Notes: a model not told the origin generated them from the letters alone. 64,000 nucleotides of DNA from Geosiphon pyriformis (GCA_016748015.1 JAAOMT010000741.1:62001-126000); one strand, 5' to 3'; counted from the stretch's first letter, positions 11,847-23,899 are shown. Numbers and translations are program-made.

Positions 11847-13738
11847 ATCTTTAATACTTTGTATATATAATAAGCCAACTTATCATTTATTATTATTGTC
11901 ATATTTGAATTCAAATAGCCAGAATTCAGACCAAATACAAAAACTTTCAAACTAGAAAACTTGTTTTTTATTTAATGTTTAATTTATTTCTTTAGTTTTA
12001 TTTCTGTAATAATTAAAACTATATTGTTAAACTTTATATATCAATAAACAATGTTTTTTGCTTAACTAAATTGTTTATATTTTTAATATTGTACATGGCA
12101 ATTTTTTAAACAAAATTAGTTATTGAAATAAAAAGAAGCATTTGAGAATCTGAATATACAATTGATTTAATTTTGTTAGAATAAAAACAACAAATATCTC
12201 AAAAACAATTATTTAGATTTCAGACTATTTATTTTAGTGGTTAGAATTTTAGAACTGCTTATGCCCAAACTTAAATTTTTATTTATTGCTATTAAAAAAA
12301 GAGAGAATAATATTTATAAATTGTTTAAAACCATATCTAAATTTAAATTTGAACCCAAAACCACTAAATTAGCCAAGATAAAAAGTAGAAAAGTGAATAT
12401 TAAAGATACTAATTTCAAACTATTTAGCTTGTACACAATATTTGATACTTGATTAGCCAACAACTTTAGTTACTAATTCAAAAAAGCTAACTGAGCATTA
12501 ACAGAAAATATTACTTAAAAAATAGAGAAAATTTTTATTAAACTATAAAGCACTAAAATAAAAGATATTAAATAAAAAAACAAAGTAAATATTAACAAAA
12601 CAACAATTAAAAAAACTATTTGTGCTTAAAATTTGCCATCAAAAATAGTAAATTAAGAGATAGAAATTTTTTTTTAGCATAAAAATAAACCAGCTAAAAA
12701 CAATTCTTATTTAAAACAAACATCTTATAAATTTTTTTTAAAGCAAAAGCAAACAAGTTTTTAAAATTACACTTAAGAGAAAAGTGTTTAAAACACTTAT
12801 ACTTTTTACACCAGATCAAATTTAATCTAATCTAATAAAGTTTTATCTTACCAAAAATTAGCTTTATACAAAAGACTAATTTCAAATTTTTTTTTGACCT
12901 AAAACTAATTACAGTATAATAAACTCTATTATTAGTATTAAATAAATAATTTATTATACAAGTTTTTCTATCAGTTTTTTTAATAAAATACCAAGATTAT
13001 GAACAGTTATTTCTACAAACAAAGTAAATAAAAATGCTTTAAATTAATCTTTAGATATTTAGATATTATAATTTTCTATAATTTTAACTATATATATTGA
13101 ATTTTTCTTGATTAAAAATGATTATTTTAATGCCAGCAGATTAGTTTAACTTAATTTGGCAAATTTTATTATAGTTTTCTGTTACAGCCTAATAAGTTAT
13201 AATTAGATTAATATTATTTTATTATATTTAAAAAAAGCTATAACAATTAATTTTTTTGGCATATCAATAAAAATTTTTTTAATAACTACAGTCTGATTTA
13301 AACAAAATTTTTGTTTTTTGTAATTGTTGTTTACTCTAATTTTTTTTTTAACCAATAAAGCAGCTTTTTCTATGTTTTTTTTTAATGTAAATATTAATTT
13401 AATTATATATTTAAATTTTAAAAAAATAATAGTTTTCTAAAACCATTAACTAATAAAAATAATTTTTTAATTAATTGTGGTTTTATTATTGCTAATTTGT
13501 TTTTTACAGCTAAAAATTAATGTTTAAAGCAAAACATTTTTTGATAGTAACTTTTACTTAAGTTTTAACAATTTTAGAGTTTATTTATTTTTTGTTTAAA
13601 AAGATTAAAAGATAAAAAAAAGAGAAATAAGACTTTATTATCTTCTATATTATAATTAAAAAAGCCAATTGGCAAATCAATTACAGTACCAATATTGATT
13701 TACTTAATCTTAAGTGTATTTATTTTAGAATTTAATTA

Positions 13739-13951
13739 TTATTTACTCTTATTGTCTATTTTATAGTCTATATTGACATCTAAAGAAATAATTAAAAAAA
13801 TATTATTATTTATATCTATTTTAGTAAACTGACTAATAACATGTTTTGATTTATTAAAACTCAAATTTGTTTTATTATTTAAATGTTTTATATTATTAAA
13901 AAATGCTTTTTGTTTTTGAATCAAGCTTTTATTAACTAAGCTTAAAACCAA
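13739..13951 (-). pseudogene. ORF1 N-terminal remnant of LINE D
   Basis: A short open piece with QKQKAFFNNIKHLNNKTNLSFNK, matching the QKKKVVFGNIKHSGDKRDISLSK segment near the ORF1 start of LINE A and the equivalent in LINE C. No intact start is present. Confidence 0.65.
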
Positions 13952-14099
13952 AACTTTGACTACTTTTTTTTTAACAGCAAAACCACTAATAGTAATAGTT
14001 AGTTTAATAACAAAAAAATTTGTTTTTTAAGAAATATTGAATATAAAAACAGAAAAAAAAAACTTTTTTTAAAATATGACTTTTTTTTAGAAATTTGGA

Positions 14100-14384
14100 A
14101 CAAAAGAAAAAAGTTTTTTTATTATTATTTATTTTGTATTTTATATTTTATGTATATATATAATTAAAATACAACTAAAACTTTTGAAGAATTATTATAT
14201 AATTAAATAATTTTTTATTAACTTTATTACTAAAAATATTTATTATCAATATTATATTTAATTTAAAACTTATAAATTATTTTATGCAATTTGATCAATT
14301 TATTTTTAAAAGTAATAATATTTTTTTAAATTACAAAATTTTTTTTTCTAATTTAATATACAAAACAAAAAAAATACCAAACAA
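14100..14384. other. AT-rich spacer between LINE D and LINE A
   Basis: Almost pure A/T with poly-T runs. It may be the 5' leader of LINE D or the target of LINE A. No gene seen. Confidence 0.4.
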
Positions 14385-14741
14385 TTTTTTTTTTATTATG
14401 CATTTAATAAATAAAGCCCAACTATTATCTAGTACATAGAACCAAATTAAGTAAATCAAACTAAATGCAATTCATGTACTTATTACATGTGGCCAGCCAC
14501 TTAGGCCAACCAAGACTACACTACATATCTATGTGAACACACATATTACTACTTAAACTAAAAAAAAATGACATATTTTGTGCCTACCAAAGCTAACTAC
14601 AAAAAATTCTATAATACCAAACATATGAATTATCTTATTGGATAATATAGACACCAAACACAGAAATAGGTCCAAAATTAAACTATCATCTTTGACTAAA
14701 CTAGTTTTCTCTATATCTATCCTATGTTTGGATTTAATAAA

Positions 14742-15980
14742 TCATACCTTAACACAATGCAGCTTCACCACAAACTTGACATAATCAATGAGAGCCAGAA
14801 CAGCTATTTCTTTTTTTTTAAAGCACAAAACAACTTCAGCATACCAATTCCTTAAAACAAAGCTTTTGTAAATAGTGGTGTATAGACCCACATCTGAGGA
14901 ACATGACAAAAATAAATGCAAAATAGAAGATGAAGACAGACAAGAAAGATCTGTCAATCTCTTAATAGCTTTAGCCAAAATGTTTTCACAGAGACCAATG
15001 TCACTAAAATACGTAAAAGCATGATCAAACACTTCCATTTCATCATACAGCTAGCACAGCACTTCAAAATAACTCTTGTTATATAATCTTTTTTTAACTA
15101 CAACTGGCAGCCATTTATGCACTATTTTTATTAAATATGTTTGCATACTAGTCAACTTCTGGCTGGTAAATTCAGAAAACATGTGTGAATTTGGTTGCCA
15201 AACTTTTATAGTAGCTTTCCAATCTATTTTCTTAATTATAACACTTGAGACCACATTATAACCAGAGCCAGTCTCCCAATGGGCATAGCAAATCAACTGG
15301 TATATGTCATGCACAAAATAATAAGTATTATTAGATATGACAGTATTTTCAGCAACCAAAAACCATTTCTGAATTCCAACTGGCAAAGAAAAAAAAGAGG
15401 AGGTAGCTTCACTCACTAACACATCTATTCTAATATTGTCTAATACCCCTGAATGGCTCTTAACTTTTATTCAATTTATTAAAATGTTTTTATCCTTAAA
15501 AAGATTGACTATATACAATCACTTGATCCAACAATGATTACAAAAATTGGACACAGCTAATAAGACCTTAGACACACAAACGTTAATTACAGATTGGCTA
15601 TTAGAGTAAAGAACCACAGAACATAAAAATAGAATGCACTCCAAAGCCAGAGCAACAGCCTGCAACTTGGTCAAAGTGGAAGACAGAAGCCTATCTACTC
15701 TCATCCCAATACTTATATCTACTGCAGGAAAGTAAACAGTTATTTCACCCACCATTTCAGCCAAACCAGCACCCTTTAAAGACCTATCCATGTAAATTTT
15801 AATACAATCAGACCAAATCTCTAACAAACTATTACAGACTTCAGAAAACACCTTAAATTTCAAAACATTTACCACAGACATACCAGAAACTACAGCAGAC
15901 TTAACTCCCAAAGAAATGTTTCCAACCAAAAACTCAGATGCCAGCACAAACCAACAAGACACAGGACTCTTCAGATCCAA
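14742..15980 (-). pseudogene. RNase H and C-terminal region of LINE A ORF2 (broken)
   Basis: The piece 15980-15519 contains an RNase H fold: IYMDRSLKGAGLAE, then TKLQAVALALE and VLYSNSQSVIN. They match the D, E and D positions of the family, but E is Lys and the last D is Asn, both single G-to-A changes. Pieces 15422-15051 and 15038-14742 carry the rest of ORF2, shared with LINE B and without a family I recognise. The enzyme would be inactive. Confidence 0.8.
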
Positions 15981-16004
15981 CTTTTTTCACCATCAAAATG
16001 TTTT

Positions 16005-17362
16005 CTATTCCATCATCTTCTCTTTCTTGTTCAAGAGTCTGTTACCAAAAGCTATACCAAATCTCTTCAAAAATAGAACTGAATTATAGTACAAGAGCTG
16101 CTTCAAGATATAAGACATAAGAAATCTGTCAGATCCATGAAAAGCACTAGGTAGATTGTTTGCCAAAGACAACTCATTTTCTAAAAAAATTCTCATCACT
16201 CTAGCCAAAAAATTGTTCACTAGACTAACACATAACCTGACAGGAAACTGTAAAAAATTCAGAGGAGACCACTTCAGAACCTGCAAATTCAAAAACCTAT
16301 GCTCAAATAAACAACCAAAAATACCATGAGCATTGGAGAAAAAAATTAGTGCAGCCAGCTTTTTTTTAGATTGCACTTGCTCAAAAAGTTTCAAGCCATA
16401 TAATAATAGATAGTGCAAAACCTCATTGGAAAAGTCATGTAACAAACCAGTCTTGGCTTTAAGACTTTTCCTGACCATTATATCTCATTTGCAATATATA
16501 CTTGAAGAAATAAAATTAAACTGCATTCTATAATTAATAATTGGCTGCAAAACAGCCAAAACTAAATATGAAAATTGTTTATCTGTAATAGCTTTTTTTA
16601 ACACCACATTAGAAAAAAACTAAACATCTATATGAACTTGAGCCAAACTAAGTTTAAAAAAACTCTCAATAGATAAAAAAATTCCCAAGTATTTGTGTGC
16701 TTTACCCCTTTTAGCAATAAAGATTGGTGAGTCATTAATCAACAGAGAAGCAGACTTAACACCTTGATTAATTAGAATAGTCACTGTTTTGTTATTATTA
16801 ATCAAAATATCATTGACCTCAAAAAACTCACTAGCAATATTCAAAATGTATTGTGTAAAAGTCTAACAACTTCCAATCCAAATTGTATTATCAACAAAGA
16901 TGCTAGCTGCCAAAAAATAAGTCTTCCCATTAGTTGCTTCAATCCTGTCTAATCTTACCACAAATCTAATATCAATTCTGTATCTATACAAGTGCTTATG
17001 TCTCTTAATTTTACACAAGAGCAGATTATAGAAGATTCTTTAAAGAAGTGAAGAAAAGATCTTATCTTAATCCAAACTATTATGTACTTTATAGCTATTT
17101 AAAAATCCAAAAGCTGTCATCATCTTATTAATCCTGTTTTTATGAATGTTACCAAGGAACCTAATAAACTAATTACATATTTTAATATAATACAAGTTAG
17201 CCTTCAAATAATGTTAGCCTACCAAATCATAAGCTTTGTACATATCTTGTAATACCAGCCAGAGCTCTTTATTTTTCTCTAAAGCATTTTCTACAACTAA
17301 CCCAATGGCAAAAATAGGAAACTGGATTGAAATATCTTTTAATACTGAGAAGTTATCACTAT
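16005..17362 (-). pseudogene. second half of LINE A reverse transcriptase (broken)
   Basis: Starting at the element 2 junction, the sense strand gives SDNFSVLKDISIQFPIFAIG and ELWLVLQDMYKAYDLVG, an RT palm segment. About 16910-16880 has the catalytic box as FVDN instead of FVDD. 16844-16620 and 16478-16005 give thumb and connection sequence (KAHKYLGIFLSIESF). Matching segments occur in LINE B in the same order. In-frame stops interrupt it. Confidence 0.82.
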
Positions 17363-17944
17363 TGTTACAGATGATTATTTGAGGTTTCAAGTCAAATAAC
17401 AAATCTGTAACTTGGTGCTTAGTTGGTACTCAGGTGTTGATATCTGAAGGTTTTGATTGTGGAGTTTTTTGTATAATGGACAGAGATTTTAATTGATGGT
17501 TTTATCTGTAGCTTCCCGAAACTGCAGTTTTGTCAAATTTTTTTCTCAGCATGGTGGCCAGTAATCCTTCTGGTAAGCTATCCTCAAATCTATAAGTGTT
17601 CTACTCTTGTTTTACAGGTCTTTTACCAGTCACTATAACGTCTGTATCTCAGCACTTTTAATCCTCAATTGATTAATATACAACAATAAAAAAATCAAAA
17701 AAAGAAAAGAAAATAAAAGAAAAGAAAAATAAAAAAAGAAGCCAAGACAATGCACAAGTTAGTATTTCGTCAATAGCCATGATCAAGAGCTATTATTCTA
17801 GTGGGGTTAAGTATCAATTACTATCAACATAAAGTGTTGATAGTGAAAAGTGGATTGAGATAGTGAATAATTATTTATTGATATTTGTAATGTAAAAGAT
17901 TTCTAATTGATAGATTCTGCTCTTTCTACTTCTAATGCTACCAC

Positions 17945-17956
17945 TATATATATATA
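17945..17956 (-). promoter_or_regulatory. TATA box in left LTR of element 2
   Basis: An alternating TATATATATATA run (minus-strand sense), immediately downstream of the palindromic array. The same arrangement occurs in every LTR copy in this window. Confidence 0.5.
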
Positions 17957-18037
17957 ATTGATATTCTACAAAATCGCTCACATTTTCGAGTGATGTGCTA
18001 TAATTTCTTGAGCAATGTGCTCTCATTTTCTAATATT

Positions 18038-18150
18038 GCTCCATATTGCTGAGCAATGTGCCGTGTTTTCTGACATTGCTCCACATTGCTAAGCAATATG
18101 CCATGATTTCTATCATTGCTCTATATTGCTGAGCAATATGCTCACGTACT
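18038..18150 (-). repeat. 40-bp tandem array with palindromic core ATTGCTNAGCAAT
   Basis: Units start at 18038, 18078 and 18118, exactly 40 bp apart, with a degenerate unit before them. Each contains ATTGCTGAGCAAT or ATTGCTAAGCAAT, a near-perfect palindrome. Confidence 0.9.
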
Positions 18151-18209
18151 ACATACTATTCTCCTATTGGTCTACTATTTTCCTATATCTGTTTTTTCTA
18201 TAAGTAATA

Positions 18210-18225
18210 TTATCTCCTCCTTTTT
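18210..18225 (-). other. polypurine tract of element 2
   Basis: On the minus strand AAAAAGGAGGAGATAA sits directly before the 3' LTR, the expected site for plus-strand cDNA priming. Element 3 (before 51180) and element 4 (before 53377) have equivalent tracts. Confidence 0.75.
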
Positions 18226-18229
18226 AATA

Positions 18230-19020
18230 TTAAGCTCCATCAAAATCTTCATTTTGAATTAATTCTAATACTTCTTTTTTAAGTATTGTTTGTTTGACTC
18301 TGTTTCTCACATTTTCTACTTGTGTATTGTTCATTCTTCCCCATTGGTTAATGGTTATGATTTCCATGTTAGAGTGTAACAGTACTTCTGGATAGTTTCG
18401 AAATATGTTGTATAATTGGTATATTGTTCTAACATGTAGTGTTGAATTTGTTTTCTTTCTGATAAATTCTTCAATTTGTTGTATTATGTTTTGGTTGAAT
18501 ATTCTCTTGGATTTGTCAATATACAACTCCTGAATATTCAACTTTTGACCTAACTGGTAGTAGCAATATAATATTAGAAGTTATTCTGTCTATTGCTTCC
18601 AATTTTCTTTCGTAAGCTCTTTTGTTGGTGCCATAACAGATTTTCCCAAAAGTGTTCTTCACTTTTTCTATTAAGTTATCTGTCCAGTTTTTATTGTTCT
18701 TTGGTAGTTGCTAGTATGGTGTATTCTTTGTTTTTCTTTGGTTGTTTTGATAGCAAATTATTTGGTTGTTAATAACAATTTCACTTAAGGTCTGGAATAA
18801 TTGTTGAGCTATAGTGTAAATATGATCTGGTATTTCCATTTTTCTTGGTTGTTTTTGTCACGTATACTGTGTCTTTATATACTCTTCAGTTTGTTCAATT
18901 TGACGTGTTTGGTTCATTAATTATGATTGGTTCTAGATCTTGTGAAATCTTCTCTGGTTGAACTATTATTCTTTGTACTTCTAGTTGTGGAATGTTATTG
19001 GTAGATGATAATGCTTTCTG
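18230..19020 (-). pseudogene. Pol C-terminal region of unknown function, element 2
   Basis: After the post-integrase domain the reading frame continues for roughly 250 residues in broken pieces. It ends just before the polypurine tract in a 103-residue open piece (18541-18230) with DKSKRIFNQNIIQQIEEFI and a charged helical tail. Elements 3 and 4 carry the same region (DKTKQLFNTTILKQLEQF in element 4). I see no chromodomain signature and recognise no family. It could be a targeting or RNA-binding domain; that is speculation. Confidence 0.6.
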
Positions 19021-20277
19021 ATGATATGGTTTTAGTCGATTACCATGTGCTGCTTTGGCTAAGATTTTGTTGTCCCATCTTAATTTATAAGCTCTATTTC
19101 CAAGAATTTTTTCTATGTGAAATGGTCCGTCCTATTTGGGGTCAAATTTTCCACTCCATTGTTTTTCTGCTTTAGTACGATGTAGAAGTACTTTGTCTCC
19201 AATCTTGAATTTAACTGGTTTGTCTGGTAGTTGGTTATTGTGTCTTTCTTTTTGTTTTTCTTGTGACTTTTGAATGTTATCAGCTGCTTTTTGTCACTTG
19301 TTTTCTAGAGTTTCCATCAAGTTATATGTTCTTCTTAGCAATGTTTCCTGAAAATTGTCTTTAGTTATTGGTTCTGTTGGATAAGTGTTGACTTCTATCT
19401 CAACTGGTAATGTTGCTGTTCTATCGTATACTAATTCAAATGGTGTTGCTTATGTAGTGTCTTGCTTTATTGTCCGATAAGCAAATAGTACTGATGATAT
19501 AAACAAATCCCATTCATCCTGGTTTTCTTGACTGATTTTGGCAACTGCTTCACACAGTATTCTATTGAATCTTTCAACTAGTCTATTGAGTTGTGGATGG
19601 TATGGTAATAACAATGGTCTTTTAACTCCAAATTTTTGACTTAATTCTGCCAGTGTTCTGTTCACAAAGTGAGTTCCTTGATCTGATAGTAGTTCTTTTG
19701 AACATCCATGTTAACAGATCAAATCTTGATGAACGAATTCAGCAATGGATTTTGCATCTGCTTTTTGAATGGCTTTTGCTTCTGGCCATTTAGTGAGATA
19801 ATTCATAGCTACTGCAATATATCTGTTGCCTCTGCTGGTGATTGTTAATGGTCCAACTAAGTCAATTCTAATGTAATTAAATGATTGTCCCACTTTGATT
19901 GGTCTTAATGGTTTACTGGGTCTTGTTTCTCTTCTTCTCTGACAAGCATCACAATTTTGAACATATTAAATAATGTCTGAATATATTGATGGCCAATAGT
20001 ATCTTTTTCTGGTTCTTTCTATGGTTGCTTCTTTATGAAAATATTCTGCTGTTAGATCTGAGTACATGTTGAATAATATTGTCTCTTTTTCTGGTTCTGT
20101 GATTACTTTGATTGGTTGATCTGAATTTCTTCTGTTCTTTTGGTAAAGTATATTTTGATAATTGATAAAATATTTTAATTGTTGTTTTATGTTGTTTTGT
20201 TCTTTTTGAGATAATTTTTTCTTGAATGATTGAGTATTTATATAATGTTGAAGTTGTTGGTATTTTTGTGTATTCAT
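19021..20277 (-). pseudogene. integrase and post-integrase domain of element 2 (broken)
   Basis: 20277-19966 has the linker and the histidine half of the zinc domain, and CDACQ follows after a TAA. 19893-19711 has the core start (IRIDLVGPLT, first Asp kept). 19665-19450 has the distal core with NRLVERFNRIL, the catalytic Glu. SDQG between them supplies the second Asp. About 19300-19021 gives a basic post-integrase module (FKIGDKVLLHRTKAEKQW, then a TAG where Trp is expected). Catalytic residues survive but three or more stops separate the pieces. Confidence 0.85.
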
Positions 20278-20319
20278 GTTTTGTTATATTTTTGGGTTGA
20301 AATGTTTTTAGATTTGTCT

Positions 20320-20766
20320 CATTTGCGACAATCCATTAGCATTTCTATTGTCTTTTTCTTTTTTATAATGTACTGTATAATTAAATGATGAAAGTTTTAT
20401 TTTCTATCTGGGATGGCAATCATTTACAAATTTTTGTTTCTGGATTGAAGTTAATCCCTTGTGATCCATATATATTTCAAACTTTTGGCTCAAGTATTCT
20501 CTTCATTTCATGACTGTCCAATAGATTGCTAAATGTTCCAGTGCTGGTGTTCCATAGTTTTTTTTGGCTGGACTTAAGCTTCTACTGGCATAAGCTACTG
20601 GATGTTTTCTTCTATCTGGTCTTTTTTGTGATAGTACTGCTCCTAATGCTTGACCTGATGCATCTGTAGTGATAATGAATGATTTGCTGTAGTCTGGATA
20701 CATTAACACTAGAGCTTGAATAAGCTTTCTTCTCAATGTGTTGAATGCTTTTTGTTGAGCTTTAGT
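20320..20766 (-). pseudogene. RNase H domain of element 2 (broken)
   Basis: The piece 20736-20503 reads FIITTDASGQALGAVLSQ and VAYASRSLSPAKKNYGTPALEHLAIYW, with first Asp and Glu intact. A TGA replaces the Trp of the KWRE motif at about 20500. The third Asp region (IYMDHKGL) follows in frame. Confidence 0.85.
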
Positions 20767-21660
20767 TCATTCATACTTTACATTCTTGGTTTGTAGATGG
20801 TGAAGTGGCTGGGCTAGTTTAGAAAAGTCTTTAATAAAGTGGTGATAATAGCCTACAAATCCCAAAAATGCCCTTAGTTCTGACAAGTTTGTTGGTACTA
20901 AAAAGTTCTTTACTATTGCAATCTTATCTGGATCTATTTTGATATCATCTTTGCTTACCACATGTTCCAAAAACTTGAGCTCAGTTTTGCCAAAGAAGCA
21001 TTTGTTGGCATTTAGTTTCAATCCTGCTCATCTGAGTCTTTCAAATACTTGTTGAAGATAATGTAGATGGTTATTAAATGTCTTAAAAAATACATTTGTG
21101 TCATCTAAGTATCAACTACTGATTTTCATAATAGTCCAATATAGACAATTTCCATAAGTTGTTGGAATGTCGCTGAAGTGTTTATCAAACCAAATGACAT
21201 GACTTTAAATTCGAAATTCCCTTCTTTTGTCATGAATGCAGTCTTTTTTTTGTCAGCTGGGTCCATAGCTACTTGCCAGTAACCACTATCTAAATCTAGT
21301 GTTGAGAACCATTTATTTCCTCCAAAGACGTCGAATAGTTCTTGGATCTTTGGAGTTGGGTAGCTGTCTCCTTTGGTTACTCCATTCAATTTCCAGTAAT
21401 CTACACAAAAGCAAATTTTTCCATTCTTCTTCCGGACTAGTACCACTAATGACAACCATGGACTCATTGATGGCTGAATTAGCCTATTGTCAAGCATTCA
21501 ATTGATTTCTTGACAAATGATCTCATGCCTAGCTGGTGGTACTTTGTATGCTTTTTGCTTAATTGGCATTGTATCTTCAGTCTTGATCTAATGCTAGATA
21601 ATGTTGGTGCAGCCAAATTCATTTTTGCTTGCAAAGATGTTGTTGAAATTGCTGAGTAAT
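20767..21660 (-). pseudogene. reverse transcriptase of element 2 (broken)
   Basis: 21497-21126 contains LVRKKNGKICFCVDYWKLNG, LDLDSGYWQVAMDP and MSFGLINTSATFQQ, the fingers and palm of a Ty3/gypsy RT. The catalytic YLDD lies at about 21105 after a stop and a one-base frame change. 21021-20767 continues with CFFGKTELKFLEHVVSKD and LRAFLGFVGYYHHFIKDFSKL. Catalytic residues survive, but the frame break makes it inactive. Confidence 0.9.
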
Positions 21661-21791
21661 ATCTTTAGTTGCATTTGTTAGAGTGGGTCTAAATTCTCCA
21701 TGTTGATCTGTTCTAATTGTTCTGGTTGGAGTAAATAACATTCACTTTGTTCGTATATAGTCTATGATGTAATGTCTACATATCTGCAAAG

Positions 21792-23069
21792 CTATGGAAA
21801 GTTTGAAATGTGGTTTGGTAGTTGATTTTTAACTTCAGTGGTTAAATATTCAATGATAGTTCTTTTTGATATTTCAATGACATTTCCCATTGTGTTGTAA
21901 ATGAGAATTTTAATATTTTTGGGGCTTTTGGCTAATATGTAGAGATTTGTGAGTCTAATCTTTCCTGATTTGCAAATGGTGGCTTCTGCTTTAAACAATT
22001 GAGCTTGATTTTTTACTTCTCTTTTTATGGCTAGCATATACTGGTCATATGATGGAATGGAGATTGATTGATGGGTTGAGATAATTTCTTCTTTGTCAAT
22101 AACCTCTTCCTCTGCCATATTAACTGGTATGTTTATTCTACTCATTGATCCAAATCTCTGTATCCCTCTAGCAGTAATCCCTAATTCTTTCCTGTTTCTC
22201 ACTGACACTAATTGAGCTATTTTTACCAGAGGTAGGAATATTGCCTGTGCTATTTTTTTATTTAGATCTAGAGTATATGCTTTTTCTGAATCATTTTGTA
22301 GCATAGCAATAATATTTTCCACATATCCTGCATCAATTATCCCTCTTCTGATGTTTATCTCTTTTTTCGCTAAATTACTCCTGGATGCTAGTTGAACTAT
22401 TGTTGTTGCTGGAATTTTCAGTGCTATTTTTAGATCAATACAAGTGTGCAAATGTGGTTCCAATTTGATAGGATTTTTCTCCAGATATCTTAGATCAAAT
22501 CCTGCATTAGTATCATGTGCATGTTCAGGCATAATATCTTTATTATTATTGCTGAACCATTTCAGTTCTTGCTCCTTGGTAAGATTAAGGAGGGCAATAT
22601 ATGTTTTGGAGTTTGAATCAGAGTCCAAATTATTGTTATTTTCATTGTTGTTTTGAGCTGAGCTAGAACCAGTGTTTTTGTTGTTGTCATTGTCAGAGTT
22701 TGAATCGGGATTAAAAAATGATTCCGATTTTGATGCACAGTTACTAATTGGCTCTTTTTCCTCTGGGATTGTGTAGATTATGTGTGACAGTGGATTGTAA
22801 ATGAGGTCACACTCATTACAATATTGAAAGTCACATGAGATTAAACAGTGGTCACATAATTGAGTGTTGATTTCTTCCAAGTATTGCTTCTGCTCTTCTC
22901 TAGTGAATGCTAAATGCTGGTAGTATTCGTGAAATTCTTTTGGATTGTCCTCTATGTTGCCAAAGACATCAAAAGTTTGGATGTATTTAGGTTCAGGAAG
23001 AGACAAAGAGTTGTTTTTGATTTTTAGTAGTTCACTGGTTGTCATGCCTTCTGCTTTCACATACATCAT
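21792..23069 (-). pseudogene. dUTPase-containing Pol segment of element 2 (425-residue open frame)
   Basis: Trimeric dUTPases hydrolyse dUTP to dUMP and limit uracil in cDNA. All five motifs are recognisable: AGFDL (residues 189-193), ASRSNLA (228-234), GIIDAGYVENI (243-253), KKIAQ (271-275) and RGIQRFGS (301-308). The N-terminal part has a Cys cluster (C72, C75, C79, C84, C87; zinc module likely) and an acidic Asn/Ser linker (about 106-156). A further domain of unknown function (about 310-420) leads to RT. It is the longest open frame of the element and lies between protease and RT. KIAQ occurs twice (272-275 and 283-286), around ten extra residues absent from element 4. It looks like part of Pol, not a separate gene. 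Confidence 0.85.
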
Positions 23070-23099
23070 TCTCCATAGTTTATTTTCATCGTGGAGATA

Positions 23100-23761
23100 T
23101 CCTTCTAATCATCACAATGTTCATTTCTAGGCATTGTTGATTGGTATTCTTTTGTTTACCTAATTGTTTATCAGTATAATGTACTGGTATGTCTCGTTGC
23201 ATGTTTCTTCATGCCCAGGAATGTCATTCCACATTCCTTCGTCAGATAGAATAGTTCCACATGTGAGACATGATTGGTTATCCCACTTTCTTTGTCATTT
23301 TGGTTGTCCAAAGTGCTTTATGACACATGGACAGCAGTAGAATCTTGTGGTCGTGAAGTATTCCTTATTGTTGCTACAGCATGCACCCATTGACGACAAT
23401 TTCTTGCCACAATTGATGCATTCCAATTTTGGTCAATGGTAATTGGATGATAGTAATGAAGTGTAAGCATCTGAACTATAAGTGCTGCTGGTAAGAGTGG
23501 TTTCTTCTTTTTTCTCCTTTCCCTTTCCCTTATCAGTTTTTTCCCATTCCCAGTTGGCTGGTTTGTCTTGGTTATTATCAGTTTTCCAGTTTTGGTCAGT
23601 ATTCTAGGTAAGTTCTTTGTTTTTCTTCCTTTTTTCTTTGTTATCCCAAGAAAGTATTGGTGGTAGCTCGTTATGGTCTTTGTTGGCCCAAGAGATTTGT
23701 TAGACTTCCCAGGTAGGTTTTTTTTTTCTTTCTCAAATTTGATAAGTGGAGCTAATGGCAT
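23100..23761 (-). pseudogene. zinc-finger region between protease and dUTPase, element 2 (frameshifted)
   Basis: In one frame (about 23435-23300) the sense strand reads CINCGKKL, then CC and YCCPC, a zinc-ribbon-like cluster. After a TGA it continues with a second finger (SCLTCGTILSDEG, then PGHEETC). The open frame 23761-23318 covers the preceding basic linker but leaves the finger frame. Element 4 has the first cluster and has lost half of the second. A nucleic-acid-binding role is likely by analogy only. Confidence 0.65.
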
Positions 23762-23899
23762 AGTGATTGGCTTAAAGTGGCTACACGTGACAGGTACACA
23801 TGTGTGTTGACCGTTCTGGCTAATTTAAAGCTCCTGTGTATTCTAGTCAAGCAATATATTGGTTTTGGATAACCAATCATTACCAACTAGTACTTGGTA

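Larger units (their letters stand above)
8165..14100 (-). mobile_element. LINE D: extremely eroded non-LTR retrotransposon
   Basis: This AT-saturated stretch aligns by eye, in order, with LINE A on the same strand. 8404 onward matches the 15445 region of LINE A, about 9660-9900 matches its RT, 11571-11960 matches its endonuclease, and 13740-13970 matches the start of ORF1. Nearly all remaining C and G have become T and A on both strands. The RT catalytic box (FVDN in LINE A) reads FINN here. The 3' part is missing because element 1 begins at 8164. The 5' limit is uncertain, between about 14000 and 14380. Confidence 0.8.
17363..18209 (-). repeat. left (3') LTR of element 2, family A
   Basis: Begins TGTTACAGATGA. 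The inner end reads GTAATA where other copies have GTAACA. It contains the TATA box (17945-17956), the 40-bp array (18038-18150) and the two conserved hairpins at about 17770-17840. It is 19 bases shorter than its partner, apparently because the partner has a longer palindromic array. Confidence 0.9.

Noticed and set aside
12237-12452. 71-residue plus-strand frame
   Set aside because: Antisense to the LINE D ORF1/ORF2 region; explained by base composition.
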